Shown here piece by piece: positions 24,601-39,600 of a DNA stretch of 64,000 nucleotides; the stretch's first letter is position 1, and each line of letters opens with the position of its first letter. A program made the position numbers and the translations under genes. This stretch comes from Camarhynchus parvulus (taxonomy: Eukaryota; Chordata; Aves; Passeriformes; Thraupidae): contig NC_044572.1 in the NCBI RefSeq assembly GCF_901933205.1, positions 78,489,465 to 78,553,464 on the forward strand, in the 5' to 3' direction. Below the pieces are notes generated by a model. It was not told the DNA's origin, searched no databases, and worked only from the letters and a program-made list of their open reading frames with translations.

Positions 24601-27600
24601 AAGTATTTTAGAAACCATTTAGAAGACAGCCTTTCTTTGGGAAGACCTCTTTTAGTAGAAGATGTTGGAGAAGAGCTGGACCCAGCACTTGACAATATTT
24701 TGGAAAGAAACATCATTAAAACAGGTTCAGCCAACAAGGTAAAAATAAAACAAGTGAGCAAACATATGGAAATTCTACTTTCTTCCCTTCCCCTCCCCAC
24801 AACCTCTTCTTAGCAAAATAACTCCTAATAAATATAGGATTGTAAAAAATTAAACTTATTAAACTTGATTAATTCTAATGAAAGAAAAAATAAGGTAGGG
24901 TTTAAGCTGACAAATGGTTTATATGTTTAAGGCATAGAGTTCCTTATTCCTTTGCTTATGACAATGTTTAGAAGTTGAAATCATTTTTGAATGGGCCATT
25001 TAAGGTGGTCCTTGACTAGTCTCAACAAATTGTTTACATCAGATGTATGACTTAAAACTGGATTTTTATGCCTTTAAGCAGAAAAACGTAACCTTTTTTC
25101 CTATATGCAGTATCTGAAAAAGTGTGTATTGACTCTTAATATTTCAAGACTTGTTTTTAAAATTTTTCTTGAGGTCAAAGTTGGTGATAAGGAAGTGAAT
25201 GTTATGAGTGGCTTCAGACTTTACATTACTACAAAACTGCCAAATCCATGTTACTCTCCTGAAATTAGTGCTCAAACCTCCATCATTGACTTTACCGTAA
25301 CCATGAAAGGTCTTGAAAATCAACTCTTAGGCAGAGTCATTCTCACAGAGAAGCAGGTAAAAGAATTTATTGTATCTTTTTTCCTGTCTGTAGTTCTTAT
25401 ATTACCTGTAGAATGTTTTACTTTAATTTATTACTCTCTATTCCCATATTGCAAGGTAACTTTCTGGGTCTCTCCACTGTGATTATTCTTGATATAACCT
25501 ATTTGTAATGGTTTAAAAAGTGGCACAGAAGCAATTGACTCATTCATGTGGAAGTTTCTCTGTCTCTTTATTGTTGCAACTGTACTGTATTAACCTTATT
25601 TTTCTTGCCTCAATGAGTTATAACCTCATGAGAATGGCCTGTGAAAAGCAAAAGGACCTGAAATCAAAACTGATGTTCTGTCTACAAACCCTGGAGGTCA
25701 TGGCAACATAACCTAATGCAAAGAATTCAGGCTTAGTTACTTCCTTGCTCCAAGGGAAAATGGGCCATCTACTGACATACATTTTGACATAGCAGATATA
25801 TTAGTTGAGGAAGTCCAGGTTCAAGATGCCAGTCCCAATCAACCTGCAGTTCTGGAGGGAGGCTGATTGGTACCATTTTAACTATGGAACAGCTAAGCCC
25901 TGTAGCTGTAAGGTCAGGCAATGTTCATGTCATAAGAAACACTATGCAGCTATGACTGTGTATTTACTGCTGTATTTACTGAGATTTTGGCAATAGTTCC
26001 AGTTTACCTTCACTAGAGAGGAATGACAGAAATATCTTTGTTTCCTTATTGTGGCATCTGTTGAGGTTCTCCTGTCCTTCCAACACCTCTCTCTGCCTCG
26101 CCAGTGTAGGATTTTTCTTGTTAATAGACTCATTGTCTTGTTCGCATTGAGTAGTTGCATTTCATTCCCAAACAGTGCATGGATCTCATGAGAGAAATCA
26201 CACTCAATCTGTTAAGTTCTGTTTTTTGTCAGACAGCTTCATTGCACCATCAGCTTCTCTTCAACCACTGACAGCTTGTCAACCCACTCTGTAATGAAAT
26301 TATCACTGTCTATCTAAAACATGCTGTGATGTGTATATTCACAAAGCCTTATGCCAAACTTCACTTCTTTGGCCTTGAAATACAGTGCATTCCTCCAGGA
26401 GAGTCAGTTTATCAAATTCCTCCAGTCATTGCTGTTGCTGTATGCTTGCTTGGAAGACACAGAAAGGGAGGAGCTTGACTTTTCTTAGAGGAGTCAAGAA
26501 GTAGATGGAGAAGTAGCACTCAGGTTAGAACATGAAGAATTCTGATTAGATATTAGGGAAAAAATAATTACACTGAAAATGTCAAACCCTGGAGTAGATT
26601 AATCAAGGATTTTGTGGAATTTCTGTTCTTGGAAGGGTTCAAGCTTCACCTGACATTGCCCTGAGCAACCAAGCTGTTTAGGTCCGAGCAGGGGTTGAAC
26701 TAGTTAATTTCTGTAGGTGCCTTCCAAACTAAAATTATTCCACTATTCAATGACCTCTTTGTCACTAAGTGGGAATGTCTAATAAATGGACATAGAGTGC
26801 TTTCTCTACCAGCTTCTCAGGGTGTTATACTCACTACTGTTTTGTTTGAAACCAGCTGGGTATATTTCCTCTAGATAAATGACAAATGGACCACTTGACA
26901 GGCAGGGGAACTTGTACAGAATATACTTACCATATTGCAGTTTTCTTGGCCTCTCTTTATACACCTTGTGGTTCAAGGTTTCCTGAGGAGTTAATTTGAA
27001 TACATCACACCATCCAAGCACTTTCCTATGATGTCTAATGATGCATCTTTGGGAATTTGGGGGTTTCTCACATAAGTGTCTGGATTCTTACTACCTTTTG
27101 TAGCCTTTGGTAGGAGAGTGGTGGAATTATTTTACTGTGAGACAGTTTGCCAAATGATTTGAGCAGTCTGACTGCTTGGTGATATCCACTGCTACACTGA
27201 AATCGGAGTTCTTTAAGATTTTTATGTATATTTCTATCCTTCTTCCCATTCTACCATCTCTTATATGGTTCTGATCTTAGAATGAATGAGGTTTAGACCT
27301 CCAGCAAGAAAAAGGAGTTTTTACAGCATGGTATTTAAGGTTTCTGCAAAGTCTGACTCTCTGTTGCCTGCTATGCCCATTAAAAGAATCTTTGTCACAT
27401 ATATCTCACAGAATTACCTGTTTACTGATAGGAACACTGGTACTCATTTCATATTTTCCATTAGAATGTTAAACCAATTGTAAGATGCAAGTGAAGCATA
27501 AGGTCAAGGGCAGCTGGTATATCTGTATAAATTTGATTCTACTATATTTCTTGGAATAATAGGATTGGAGAGAATTGATATATGTCTGAAGGTAGTATAA

Positions 27601-30600
27601 CTTATGATATTTTAGTGATATCGTTATTTGATAGATTGGCTGTTATGTAACTTGACAAAAAAACTTGTTTATTTAGTATCATAGGTAAGTCAGATTAGTA
27701 GTGGAATTATAATATGCAATAACTCTTTATGGCTTTTTGAATTTTTGCATTCATATATCAAGACTTTTCCTGGAAAAAAGCTCAACTTTTGTAAGGAATA
27801 GTTGATGCAAATTCCTTTACTTGTGAATCATTTTGTGACAGGATGATATAAGCTATGTAGCAGCTTTCATATTTTATTAATATTAATAAGAAATAGCATT
27901 CTTTGGTACAGTTGGTAAAATGTCATCTGCTTGTGAAAGGAACTCTGTAAAACTGGATTTGAAATAGCCTCTGGTGCAAGTTCCTTGAATTTATGTGTGT
28001 GGTAACTTGGCTTATTTTTTCTGCATCCTTAGTGCTATGACTGGAAATTTTTGAAGATATGAAGAAAGCTTTCAACTGTTTACACTTCCTGATCTGCAAA
28101 AAGCATTTTAAGAGCTTAATAGACAATTTTTTTTTTCATTAAGGCTTTCATCTAGGGCTACTTAATTTTAGCATGGTTGCTCTGTTTCGAGCTTATTTCT
28201 CAGGCTCTTCTTGTGAGGAGAATTGCTTTCTGTTTTTATGAAGCATTGAAGTCTAAAGTATGTTTAAATTTTTGAACTGAGCTCAGCAAAACATGAAATT
28301 TAATTTGGTGCAGTGTGTTAATTATTATATTTAATTGGATGGTAACTTTCTTTCAATGCTATTTTTTTAAAAAAAAGTTCCTGCTTCATCAAACTTGCAT
28401 GAAAAAAATGCTTCATGAAACTGTTACCTGTTTTTCTTCAGTTCCATGAAGCAGCAGTTGATTCAAATGCAGTTAACTCTAGTTTTCTTGTCTATTTTCA
28501 TAAGTTTTTGTTGAATTTTTTAATAAGTTATATTGTATTTACATTATTCTAAAATGATTCTAAATATTTTCTTCATTATGATGATTATGATGTTTCAATA
28601 TACCAAGAAAAAACTCTAAATCTGATAATAATAAGATGGTTAATTTCCTTTTTAAGGTAAAAGGGCATTCTTTAAAACAAATAATTGCTTGAATTAGGAA
28701 TGTAGGAGGAGAATGCAGGTTGAGAAGACCAGAAGTTTAGAATGTGGAAAAAAAAAATTTCAAAAGTTGTAAATGTTTTTCAAAGCTGTATAAATGAAGG
28801 CTACTCAAATGGGGGAGTAAAACCTTTCCTTTAGCCTTGATAAGGGTTCAGGTCCATTATGTCTCTTGTGCTATATGAGAGATCATGTATTTCTTAGTAC
28901 TGTCCCTATTTCTTTGGAATATTATCAGCCAGTCAGCAACATGGAAATGGACTTGGCAATGGGCATAGCAGGCAACAGTGAACACGGAACTTCCAAGTTT
29001 GGAGAGATATTGTTAAAATTATTAAGATATTTGTAAGCTTTGTGAAGTATTTATCTAGACAATATATTTATCTAGACAAATATCAACTGGCTCACTTACT
29101 GTTCATTTGTAAGATTCATATTACCCTTATCTTACAAAAAAGCTCTTAACCCATTCTCTCTTTTTTCTTTCTTTTTACTTCACTGTACTGAAACATTTAG
29201 TTATACTTCAGTAAAAGATTTTTATCTCTGAGGGACTAATTTATATTAAGTTTTTAAAGGTTAATTTTAAGAATGAACTGAAAGGACTGTTATAGCTGAA
29301 AAATATTTTTCTATAGATTTAAAATAGCTGTTTTTTTAATGTAAAACTCTTGATTAACGGTCATCCATCTTCTATATTTGGGCACTGGAAAAGAATCTAG
29401 GTACATTAACCACCCAGATTATATTATTAGATGTATAAAATAAATAATTCTAGTGTAATAATTCATACTTAATCAATGAAGCATTTTTGTGAGAGGCTGA
29501 AATTATCCCTGTTTGATGGAGGAGTATTGGCACTTCTTGAAATGTCTGATGCTTGATTTGATGACTAAGCATGGCTATTGAAACTGTTTTCAGTATGGCA
29601 ATTGTAATGCAAGGCATAAATGAGGATAAGATTACATGGAGGGGAATAAAGTCCTATGTCTGGAATGATGTTTGCATTTGTCTTTTCTGAAACAGAAGAC
29701 AAACAATTGTGAACTTGTTATTCTTTTAGGGCATGATACAAGCATCTTCCATAATATTAGTAGAAATTATTTGTTAATGTCTACTTGTATAACAGACTCA
29801 GATTCTAGTAAGGTATCTTGTGTTAGAAATACCACTGAAATTCTTTCCCCAAATTAATACAGTTGGTCTTGTTCTACACTGTTTTAGGAGGATCAGTATT
29901 TTTAAGCTAAATTTTTTTAAATTATTTTTGACTGCTCTTCTGTTTCCCAAACATTACCATGTAATCCAATAGGAATTAGAGAAAGAAAGAACTGATCTTA
30001 TTGAAGATGTGACTATGAACAAAAGGAGGATTAAAGACCTAGAAGATAACCTTTTATTTCGACTTACAAGCACTAAGAGTTCCCTGGCAGATGATGAGAC
30101 TCTACTAATTGTATTGAGCAACACTAAGAAGACTGCTGAAGAAGTAACACAGAAACTGCAAACTTCTGCTGAAACTGAAGTACAGATCAATTCAGCCCGC
30201 GAAGAGTACAGACCTGGTGAGTGAAGGTAGTCAGAGAAGACAAATAGCTAGACCATATTTTTAAAACATCAATACTTAGAGTAAGAGAAATTGTGGGATG
30301 AGATCAGGAAGAGCAAAATTGGTGGGAGAGATCTGTGTTTCCTGTAAGTAAAATGTATCCAGGAGATGTCCTGTTGAGCTATAATGGAGAAAATAGTCAA
30401 TGTTACGCCTCATGTGGAATTTACAAAATTGAGTGAATTGTTCTCTTTGTAGACTTCCCATTGCTCTATAAAAAACAAGCATATCAGTCATTAGGGTGTT
30501 TAGGTAAGTCTATGTTTGAGTTCAACATGTTGACATTCTTTTACTGAGCTTATATAACATTAAGTACTCTCTATATCTGTTCTGATGAATACTCCACCAT

Positions 30601-33600
30601 TTATCCTTTGGTTATTATAGTCAACAAATTTCATGAGTCTTTTAACTGACAGGTAATAATGTGAAAAAAAACAGGGGGAAAAGTAGTTCTCTGTAATTGC
30701 CTGCATTCTACGAAATTTGTAAGATGGTACAGTTAGTGTACCAGAAACATTGTAGATTTTGTAAAACCTTTGCATTTAAAACTGAATGACTACTGAAAAG
30801 AAGTTAAATCAGTGCTGGGTAAGTTAAATCAATGTAGTTCATTTGACTTTTATGTGAGTCTTGTAAAAGTCTGTAAAAAGAAATTTGTTTGGATACTTAA
30901 ACAGTATTTTAAACAGCCATAATTTTTATGTGTTCTGCTGATGATATCAATGTTGCAGATTTCCAAATATGCATGTATTTGAAAACTGGACTTTACACAG
31001 TTTACATTAATTACAGAAAATATTTTTTCCCCTGATGTATACATGAGGATAAAATGAATGATTTCATTATTTTTCTGGCAGAAAAGAATAGAGAAACTCG
31101 AAGATGTTCAGTTATCATTAGTGTTAAAATCAGTGTACATGTTTTGGAGAGTTAAAGAGTTCTGCTCTGCATTTCTGCTTTGAACAATTTTTTCTTTCCC
31201 ATTCTTCAGTTGCAACTCGAGGTAGCATCTTGTACTTCCTTATCACTGAGATGAGCATGGTCAATGTCATGTATCAGACATCGCTTCGACAGTTTCTGGG
31301 GCTTTTTGACTGCTCCCTAGCCAGGTAATTTAGCTAACAATAAGTGTAATTTGTATTTACCCAGTCCTGGAGGTGCCTGTAGTACAGTAAAGTTTTATTG
31401 TAAACTAATATCAGAAAGAAGACTCTTGCTTCTTACAGTCTTGACCAGGAATTGTCAGGTTAAATACCCATAAAACTTTGATAGTTAGCAAGGCAAAGAC
31501 CCTTCTAATGTACTTACAGTTCTTCAAAATTTATTAGATAATTAAAAACCATTATACTGCATTGATTTTCAGCTGGGCTAAAAGACTTGATAAGAAAGGA
31601 TTTTTTTGTTGTTGCAGTTCCTTCAATCTGAAAGTTGTTGCCAGTTTGCTGTCTGATATTCTGTTTGTGACCTATTATTTTTCATGTTTTGAAAATACTG
31701 AACCATGGCCTTTTTCTTTTGCATAGTATTCCCTTTTATAAAGCCTAAGAAAATCAACTTTCAACTGCAGACCTTTCTTTTAACAGGTCTACCAAGAGCC
31801 CTATAACCAGCAAGAGAGTTACCAATATTATTGAACATATGACATATGAAGTATTCAAATATACTGCCCGAGGACTCTATGAGGAGCACAAATTTCTTTT
31901 CACATTACTGCTTACCTTGAAGATTGATATACAAAGAAACAGAGTGAAGCATGAAGAATTTCTGACACTTATTAAAGGTGGGAACTATGAATAAATTATA
32001 AGGAGAGCACATTATTATGATAGAAAATTTATGTATTTGTATCTTCTAGCCAGCATGCTCCTTCCTTTTGCACATGAGAAACCAGTCAATTGTAAGAATA
32101 CATGTTTATCATTCTGATCTGGTGACAGACAACATTGTATGGCTGTTCTAACTTATAGCAGCACACTGAATATTGATGAATATATCTTTGTAATCATGAG
32201 AATTTGAAGGGAATATTGTTGTCTGCTGCTCAAATATCATCAGGTATGTTTTAACTTAGAAAAATTGTTATTGTAGCAAACATGTTATAGTAACTACAGC
32301 AAATAGGAGCAGAAAATGATGCTACCATTTTAAAAGAACATCAGAGTGACATGTTGCATGTGACAAGGTCGGTTTTGGTCTTAACTGCATACAAGCACTG
32401 GGTTCACTTGAAAGTTTGGATCAATTTTGTATTAGCTTTTCAAGAGACTTAGTTTACAGGCAGCATTTATTCATGGATTATATGTGTGAATTTTTCCATG
32501 TTGAATCTTCAGAATATCTTTTCCCATAAAGCCTTTATTTCCAGGCACATGGCACAAAAAACCAGTAAAGCCTCAAAATAGAAATTGGTCAATACTTCTG
32601 TTTAAGGTACATAATATTAAAAAATAATATTAACTAACCAAATTGCAAACTCAGCTTAATCAAATATGGCATGGTTTTGTAAGGTAGAAAACTCCTGTAG
32701 CATCATGATTTAAAAACTGGATTATTGTATTTGTTTTTGCCCTCTTATTTTGTTTATTTTTCTTTGTCTCTCCAACAGTACTAATAACTAATTTCAATTT
32801 CTTGCAGGTGGTGCTTCCCTAGACCTTAAAGCTTGTCCTCCTAAGGCGGCTAAATGGATTCTGGATATGACTTGGTTGAACTTGGTGGAGCTCAGTAAGC
32901 TTGAAGAGTTTTCAGATATTCTTGATCAAGTATGTAAGAGCTTTTGAAAGTTGATCTCTTATTTAACAAGTAATTGTCTGGTAGTTATCAAGCCATATGG
33001 TGGAAACCGATTTATTTTATGGAAGAGAAACAAAAGTGGCAGCAAATAGCCACAGTTATGGCCCTGACTGCTTAGCAACCTGTGTTGATATAAAAATTCA
33101 GCCACTCCCAGGAAAATAAGAAGAGTGTAGAGTGTTCACACTTTATAAAATTATAGTATTTTTGGGTTGGGATTCAGCTTGCCATTACCCAATTAATACA
33201 TTACAACTTTATTTTTATTCTAGTTATTATGTTATCTTGCATCCCTGTTGTGCTTTCTTACACTATGTTTTATGGTGCTTCTTCCAGTATTTCTCTGGTT
33301 ACATGGAGTAAACATTAGGGAGAAGGTACATGCTCCACATGCTCTCTCATGTGCAGAACAATTGTGTACTTGCTGTTCTCAAAGCTATGTCTGTGCCTAG
33401 CTATCCATATTCTGACATAGCTATGCTGCTGTATCAGACTATAGCGTACTGATTAGTAGCTCCTGTTTTCAGAATATGAATACTCCAGGGTGCTGCGTTC
33501 TACAATAGCATACTTATAACCTGATATTTTATCCTATCATTTTCAATAGCCTTATTAAATTTGTGGAAGAATATCTCTAGACAAATGCTTGGGTGCGGAT

Positions 33601-36600
33601 TTCATATCTCTGACTCTCATTAAAAATTTGCGACCTAGTGGCAGTGCAAATATGACTTGTCTGTTTAGTGATATTTGCTTCTTTGATGGTATAATTGCAG
33701 ATTTCCAGAGAAGAGAAACAGTGGAAGCTGTGGTTTGATAGTAAGAATCCCGAAGAAGAATTGGTGCCTAGTGGCTATGGTCAATCTCTGGACTCCTTCA
33801 GACATCTTCTTCTTATCAGATCTTGGTGTCCTGACAGGACCATAGCTCAGGTATATTTATATAGCCTAGATGGTCTATTTAGATATCATTAGAATAATAG
33901 TTTTCAGATTGCAGGTTACTATTATGTTATATAATGCTAAACACCTTTTTGCAATGGACCTTTGTTGTATTTTCTGAAATTCTTTTCAGACCATTTATGT
34001 ATTTGTTACAAGGGCAGTGAAAATAAAATAATTCCAATATATTGAACAAATATTATCCGTTGTGGTGGATATCACTGTGGTGATTTCTGCTGGAATCATA
34101 TGTGTTTATCCAGATCTTCTTTATTAGTTCAGAAGATACTTTTAGCTGTCCTTGCTTACTCACTAGAATTTTAGAAGTGTCCCCATGTTAGACTGAAGTC
34201 AAATATTTTAATGAACTTGACTGGTTGAGGGAAAATTGAAAACAATTTAATTGAGAAAATATTTTTTGCATGGAAGGATTAGAACCACTTTAGAAAAATC
34301 TTTAATAAAGTCTGCTCAAAGCTCTCAATTTAAAGACATCTATTAAAAATTACAGAACTGAAATTTATTAAATAGACCTTTTTAAAAGAAAAATAATCTT
34401 CTAGGAGCCTATTTTTAACTTTTATGTTCTTTTCCAGTACAAAAGACCGAAAAAAAGATAAAATTATTGGCAATTCAGAGCAATTAATGATGATTTACTG
34501 AAATTGGAAGTGTGGTATTAATTTTATTGATAAATATCTTTAGACATTCAGAGAAAATCTCACCAGTAATTGGTGTACTGCAGTCAATATGTTCAGCAGT
34601 AAAGATAAAGAATATCTCTATGATGTATGCTATGTGTCTGAAACAGATCACATAAGATTAGTTCCTCTCTACTGTTAATGGGGCAAGGTAAACTTACATC
34701 TTTCAATGGTTTTATGAAAACTGATATTTTAGCAAATGTTTAATGCTGAATGTCTTTTGTCTCTGAGAGGCAACCCAGAGGTATTAAAGGGAAGATTTAT
34801 CTAAGGCAAGAGCTGTGTGTGGTGAAAGAGTACCAGAAAGATCATCTCAGACTGTTTGAAAGAGCCTTTTCTATTTCTTTGTGAAAAAGAACAATAATCT
34901 AGAATTTTTAAAGATCAATAAAGAAGGGATAAAAGATGGTTTTCACCTGTTCCTTTGGATTGTCTACTTAGTGATAGTTATTTTAATCATTACTACTGTT
35001 AATTCATTGCTTACTTGACTGTGGAGGTGAGAAAGGCCTAAGAGCTTTGAAGCCCATCTTTAGTCCTTTTCTCCTATTTTTCTAGATTTTGATGCTGAGT
35101 TACACTGTCTAATGGAGATATCCTTAAATCATTAAAAATTTTCTAAAGTTTTAGAGAATTTATTATTTTTATTATACTCTAATTATAGTTATTATACATA
35201 AAAATACATGCAGATATATGTAATATAATAATTATTTAAAAAAATTAACTGGCTGTATAAGGCTATAAGAAATAACACCTTCAAAGACAGTATGATGTGT
35301 TGACATGTAAAAATAAACTTGTTGTGTATTTGTATTTTTGATATAAATTTTTAGCAGCCTTTGGTATTCAGTTGAATTTTTGGTAGCTTTTACACTGGGA
35401 AGAAAGCGTTATAAAATGGTTAGGTCACAAGTTAAATTTACCCTTTTTAATATAGGCAAGAAAATATATCACTGACACTATGGGGGAGAAATATGCAGAG
35501 GGAGTCATCTTGGACTTGGAGAAAACATGGGAAGAGTCAGATCCACGTACTCCCCTGATATGCTTTCTTTCCATGGGCTCTGATCCTACGGACTCAATTA
35601 TTGCTTTGGGAAAAAGACTGAAGACAGAAACGTGTTGTGTTTCCATGGGCCAGGGGCAAGGAATCCATGCTCGTAAACTCCTACAGCAGACAATGGCTCA
35701 TGTAAGCAACAAAAATCTGAATGTTTTTCTCTCTGTATTAAACAGTTAGAAATAAAAATCCTGCCATGAGATAATGTATTTTGGTGGGTAGTTAATGCTG
35801 ATGCAAACCCCTACATTTATTTATATGAGAGTCCTAAGCAAGAGAACTGTATTTTCACACTCCTTCAATTTGCCTCAACAAGCTTCTTGATACTGTGCAG
35901 ATGCTTTTCATTGAAAATGGAGTGCTTTTCATATAAAATGGAGTTTTAAGAGTTGATTGCAGACTGATGAACATAGCTGAATCGATTTTTTGGTTTTTTG
36001 CTTGTATTACCAGTAAACATTCTTCTGTAGGTATTTCAGATTGTATTTTCAATTTTTTTTATTTTCAGTAATATGGATGTATTTTGTTAAATGAAGAAAA
36101 TGAATTCCAAATATGCTATTGATAGTTACATAAACTTGGGAAAAACAAGGTAGTATAGCAAGTTATTTCATATTACTGTAGTCTGAATTTGGACTTGTAA
36201 GGGACAATCTAAAATTTTACAGGAGGAGGAATTAAAGAACAAAACTATCTGTATAAGAAAGGTGAGATGTTCCAATTTGGCATGCTTTGCACATCAGATG
36301 ATACTACTGCTATGCCTACTGCTAATGTAAAAATACTGATCTTACTCTCCTGTGCTATGAGCTTCTTTTTATAACCAGTTTTAGTTCTGCTTCAGATTCT
36401 TGTTTGATAACTTCTCATAAGGAACTGATTGACCAATCAAATGAGAAGAAACCCATTCAAAAGCAGGGGAAAGGTGCACCTTATATTTAGTTAAAAGAAA
36501 TGCAGTTACATTCCCTCACTGTCTCACAAGCCCTCTTAGTGAAGAGGTATATGAGATGCCTATATGAGAAATATGGTAATTCATATAAGAAAATTTGATA

Positions 36601-39600
36601 GCAATAGATTAGTTATGTATGTTTATTTGGTTATTTTCCAAGCCTGGGACCCTTGTGAGGAGCAAGGTTTATCAGATTGCTCTATCAAGCTACTCCTGAG
36701 CTCCCTTACCTAAGTCAAAATTTATCCATTTCTATCAGCGCTGTAGTCATGACAAGGCATGTTTTAAATGTATTGAAATGGAAAAGGTAGAGACTATTTG
36801 AAAAGACCAGATGAGACAAGTAGGAACCAGTTGTTCAGGTGAAAAAACCAAATAAGCTAACACCATCTTCAGAAGAAGCAGCCCACAGCTTAGCTCCCTT
36901 CAAGGAATGATTTCAGTTTTTGAACAACCTTGATAACTTTTAAAATTCTGTTGTTTGAAACTAGGGAGGTTGGGCACTTCTGCAAAACTGCCACCTTGGA
37001 CTTGACTTTCTGGATGAGTTAATGGACACTGTAATAGAGACAGAGACTGTTCACGAAAACTTTAGACTGTGGATGACAACTGACATTCACAAACAATTCC
37101 CCATCAGCCTTCTTCAAATGTCAATTAAGTTTACCAATGAACCACCACAAGGGCTCAGAGCTGGACTAAAGAGAACATACAGTGGTGAGTTCCAGAATGG
37201 TAATGATTTAAAATTAAATTTTGGACTGTGATGCTATTGTGTGGTCATGTTAAACTGGTAGTAAATGTAAGCTAATATGAGGAACTGTTCACAATGATGC
37301 CAGGGCACATCTTAGTTTTTGTTTTGAAAATTAAGATGATTTGCTGATGTTGTGTTGTCAGAATTAACTGGATAACAAAACAGAGAATGCCTTTTCTCAC
37401 ATGTTGGCTTCTAGTATCTCAGTTCAAAGTGTTTGAATTTTTAATATTCTATCTTTTGGCAGAAAAATGATATGGTTGGCTATCAAGTGCTCTTTACACT
37501 ACATAAAATAAAGGACAAAGACTCTGTGCAGAAAGCAACTTGATGTGACTTCAACTATTAGTAAATTGTGTTTTTTTTCCTCCTGAAGTTTACTCTTTTA
37601 ATTTGAACAATTTAATAACATGCTATAAACTATCTCCAGTGCAGAACACTTTGTGGGACAATAATTTATCCTTGGGAGAGGCAGAGAGCCAAGTGAATCT
37701 CTCTAGAGTGATATTTTAGCACTGGTTTGAAGTAATTTTGAAAAAGACAATTACAGTGATTCTCATAAAACCCATTTGCAATCAATAGGTGTCAGCCAGG
37801 ATTTATTAGATGCCAGTAAAATGGTGCAATGGAAACCACTGTTGTACGCTGTAGCGTTTCTGCACTCCACAGTTCAGGAAAGACGCAAGTTTGGCTCTCT
37901 GGGTTGGAATATTCCCTATGAGTTTAATCAAGCTGATTTCAATGCTACAGTGCAGTTCGTTCAAAACCACTTGAATCGCATGGATACCAAGAAGGTAATG
38001 AATGATTTTGTGGGAAATGTGGACTAAGATGATGGATCTTTCTAGTAGTGGAATGTGTGTAGATGCTTCCTAATAACTGAACTGCTAGAGTGATTTTAAC
38101 TTATTGTTTTTTTCCACAAATATTCAATATTTCAAATATATCTGTCTCTACAGCAGCAGACTTAGACTTCTAATCCAGTGCATGTTTAATTTCTGTATTA
38201 ACCTCTACATTAAAAAAAGCCTTTCCATCCATCTCAGAAACATAAACCTTAGCAGTATTGACCTTATTTTCAATTCTAATCAAGTCAATTAATTAAAAAG
38301 GGATATTTCAAATACTCTTTTGTTTAAATCTATTTCGAGTAAGAATAAGCTTTGCCCCCCCCACCTAACTTTGCAGCATGAAGAAATCAAAAGTTGTTTT
38401 AAATGATTATACAAGAATGTCTCCTATGCTTCTCACTTTCATATGGCCAGTTGTCATACAGAGAGGTCTGTGGCAGAGCAAGTTGCAGTTGGCATTTTAA
38501 GTGAAAGGAGAATTCAAATATATCTGTAACCTTGCTATCTTCAAGATCCTCTTGAATTTGTCGGTGAATTCTATTTTGAGAAATTCTTGCAGGTGTTCTG
38601 GGAATGCAAGACTATAATGAAAAAGAGTAATAGGAAAGTAACTTTCTTTCAAATGGGACAGACATGGTACATCAGCTGTTTTTACTAAGGCAGGTCCAAG
38701 TAATAAGAAGTGGATTAGCTGAAGTCAGTGCTTTCTGCTTGGTTTTAGGGTATCTCTTGGAGTACTGTTTGTTACATGATAGGTGAGATCCAGTATGGTG
38801 GTCGTGTGACAGATGACTTTGACAAAAGACTCATGAACACCTTTGTAAAGATTTGGTTCAGTGAAAACACATTCAGTCAGGAATTCAGCTTCTACAAAGG
38901 ATACAGCATACCCAAATGTACTATGGTGGATCAATACCTTCAGTACATACAGGTTGGTAAATGAAAGCTAATCACTTGTTTCTCATAAGTTCCTGATTCC
39001 CTATAATTTTTCTCTTTTTTCTGAGTACCTGTATTTTGTCTTTCATTCACCGATTTTTAAACTGATTTCTAGCAGTTTGCATATCTATTAGTGACAACTA
39101 ATTTTTGTTATCAATGCTATCATCTTCATGTCAGTAAATTTTCTCGTGTTTTGCTTGTGGGACATACCTAAAGGCACAAAGTTATTAAAGGGGGCAAAGA
39201 ATGGAGTCCAAACATTGGATACAACCTCTTTGAAATAAAAGGTCTAGATATATGAGAGTAAAAATCAAGGCTTTTTTCCCTGTTTTTTATTTGGTTTTGT
39301 TGTGTGTTGAGTTTTATGGGCGGGGGGGTTGTTTGGGGGATTTTTTTTGAGGATTTTTTTTTAATGATTTGCTTCTAAATCTCCAGTTGTACTCTTTTTA
39401 TGTTTTACTATGTAGAGCCTTCCTGCTTATGACACACCAGAAGTGTTTGGTTTGCACCCCAATGCAGATATCACCTACCAAAGTAAAGTTTCCAGAGATG
39501 TATTGGACACGATCCTCAGTATTCAGCCTAAAGATAGCTCTGGTGGAGGAGGTGAAACTCGAGAGGCAGTTGTAGCCAGACTGGCTGATGATATGCTGGA

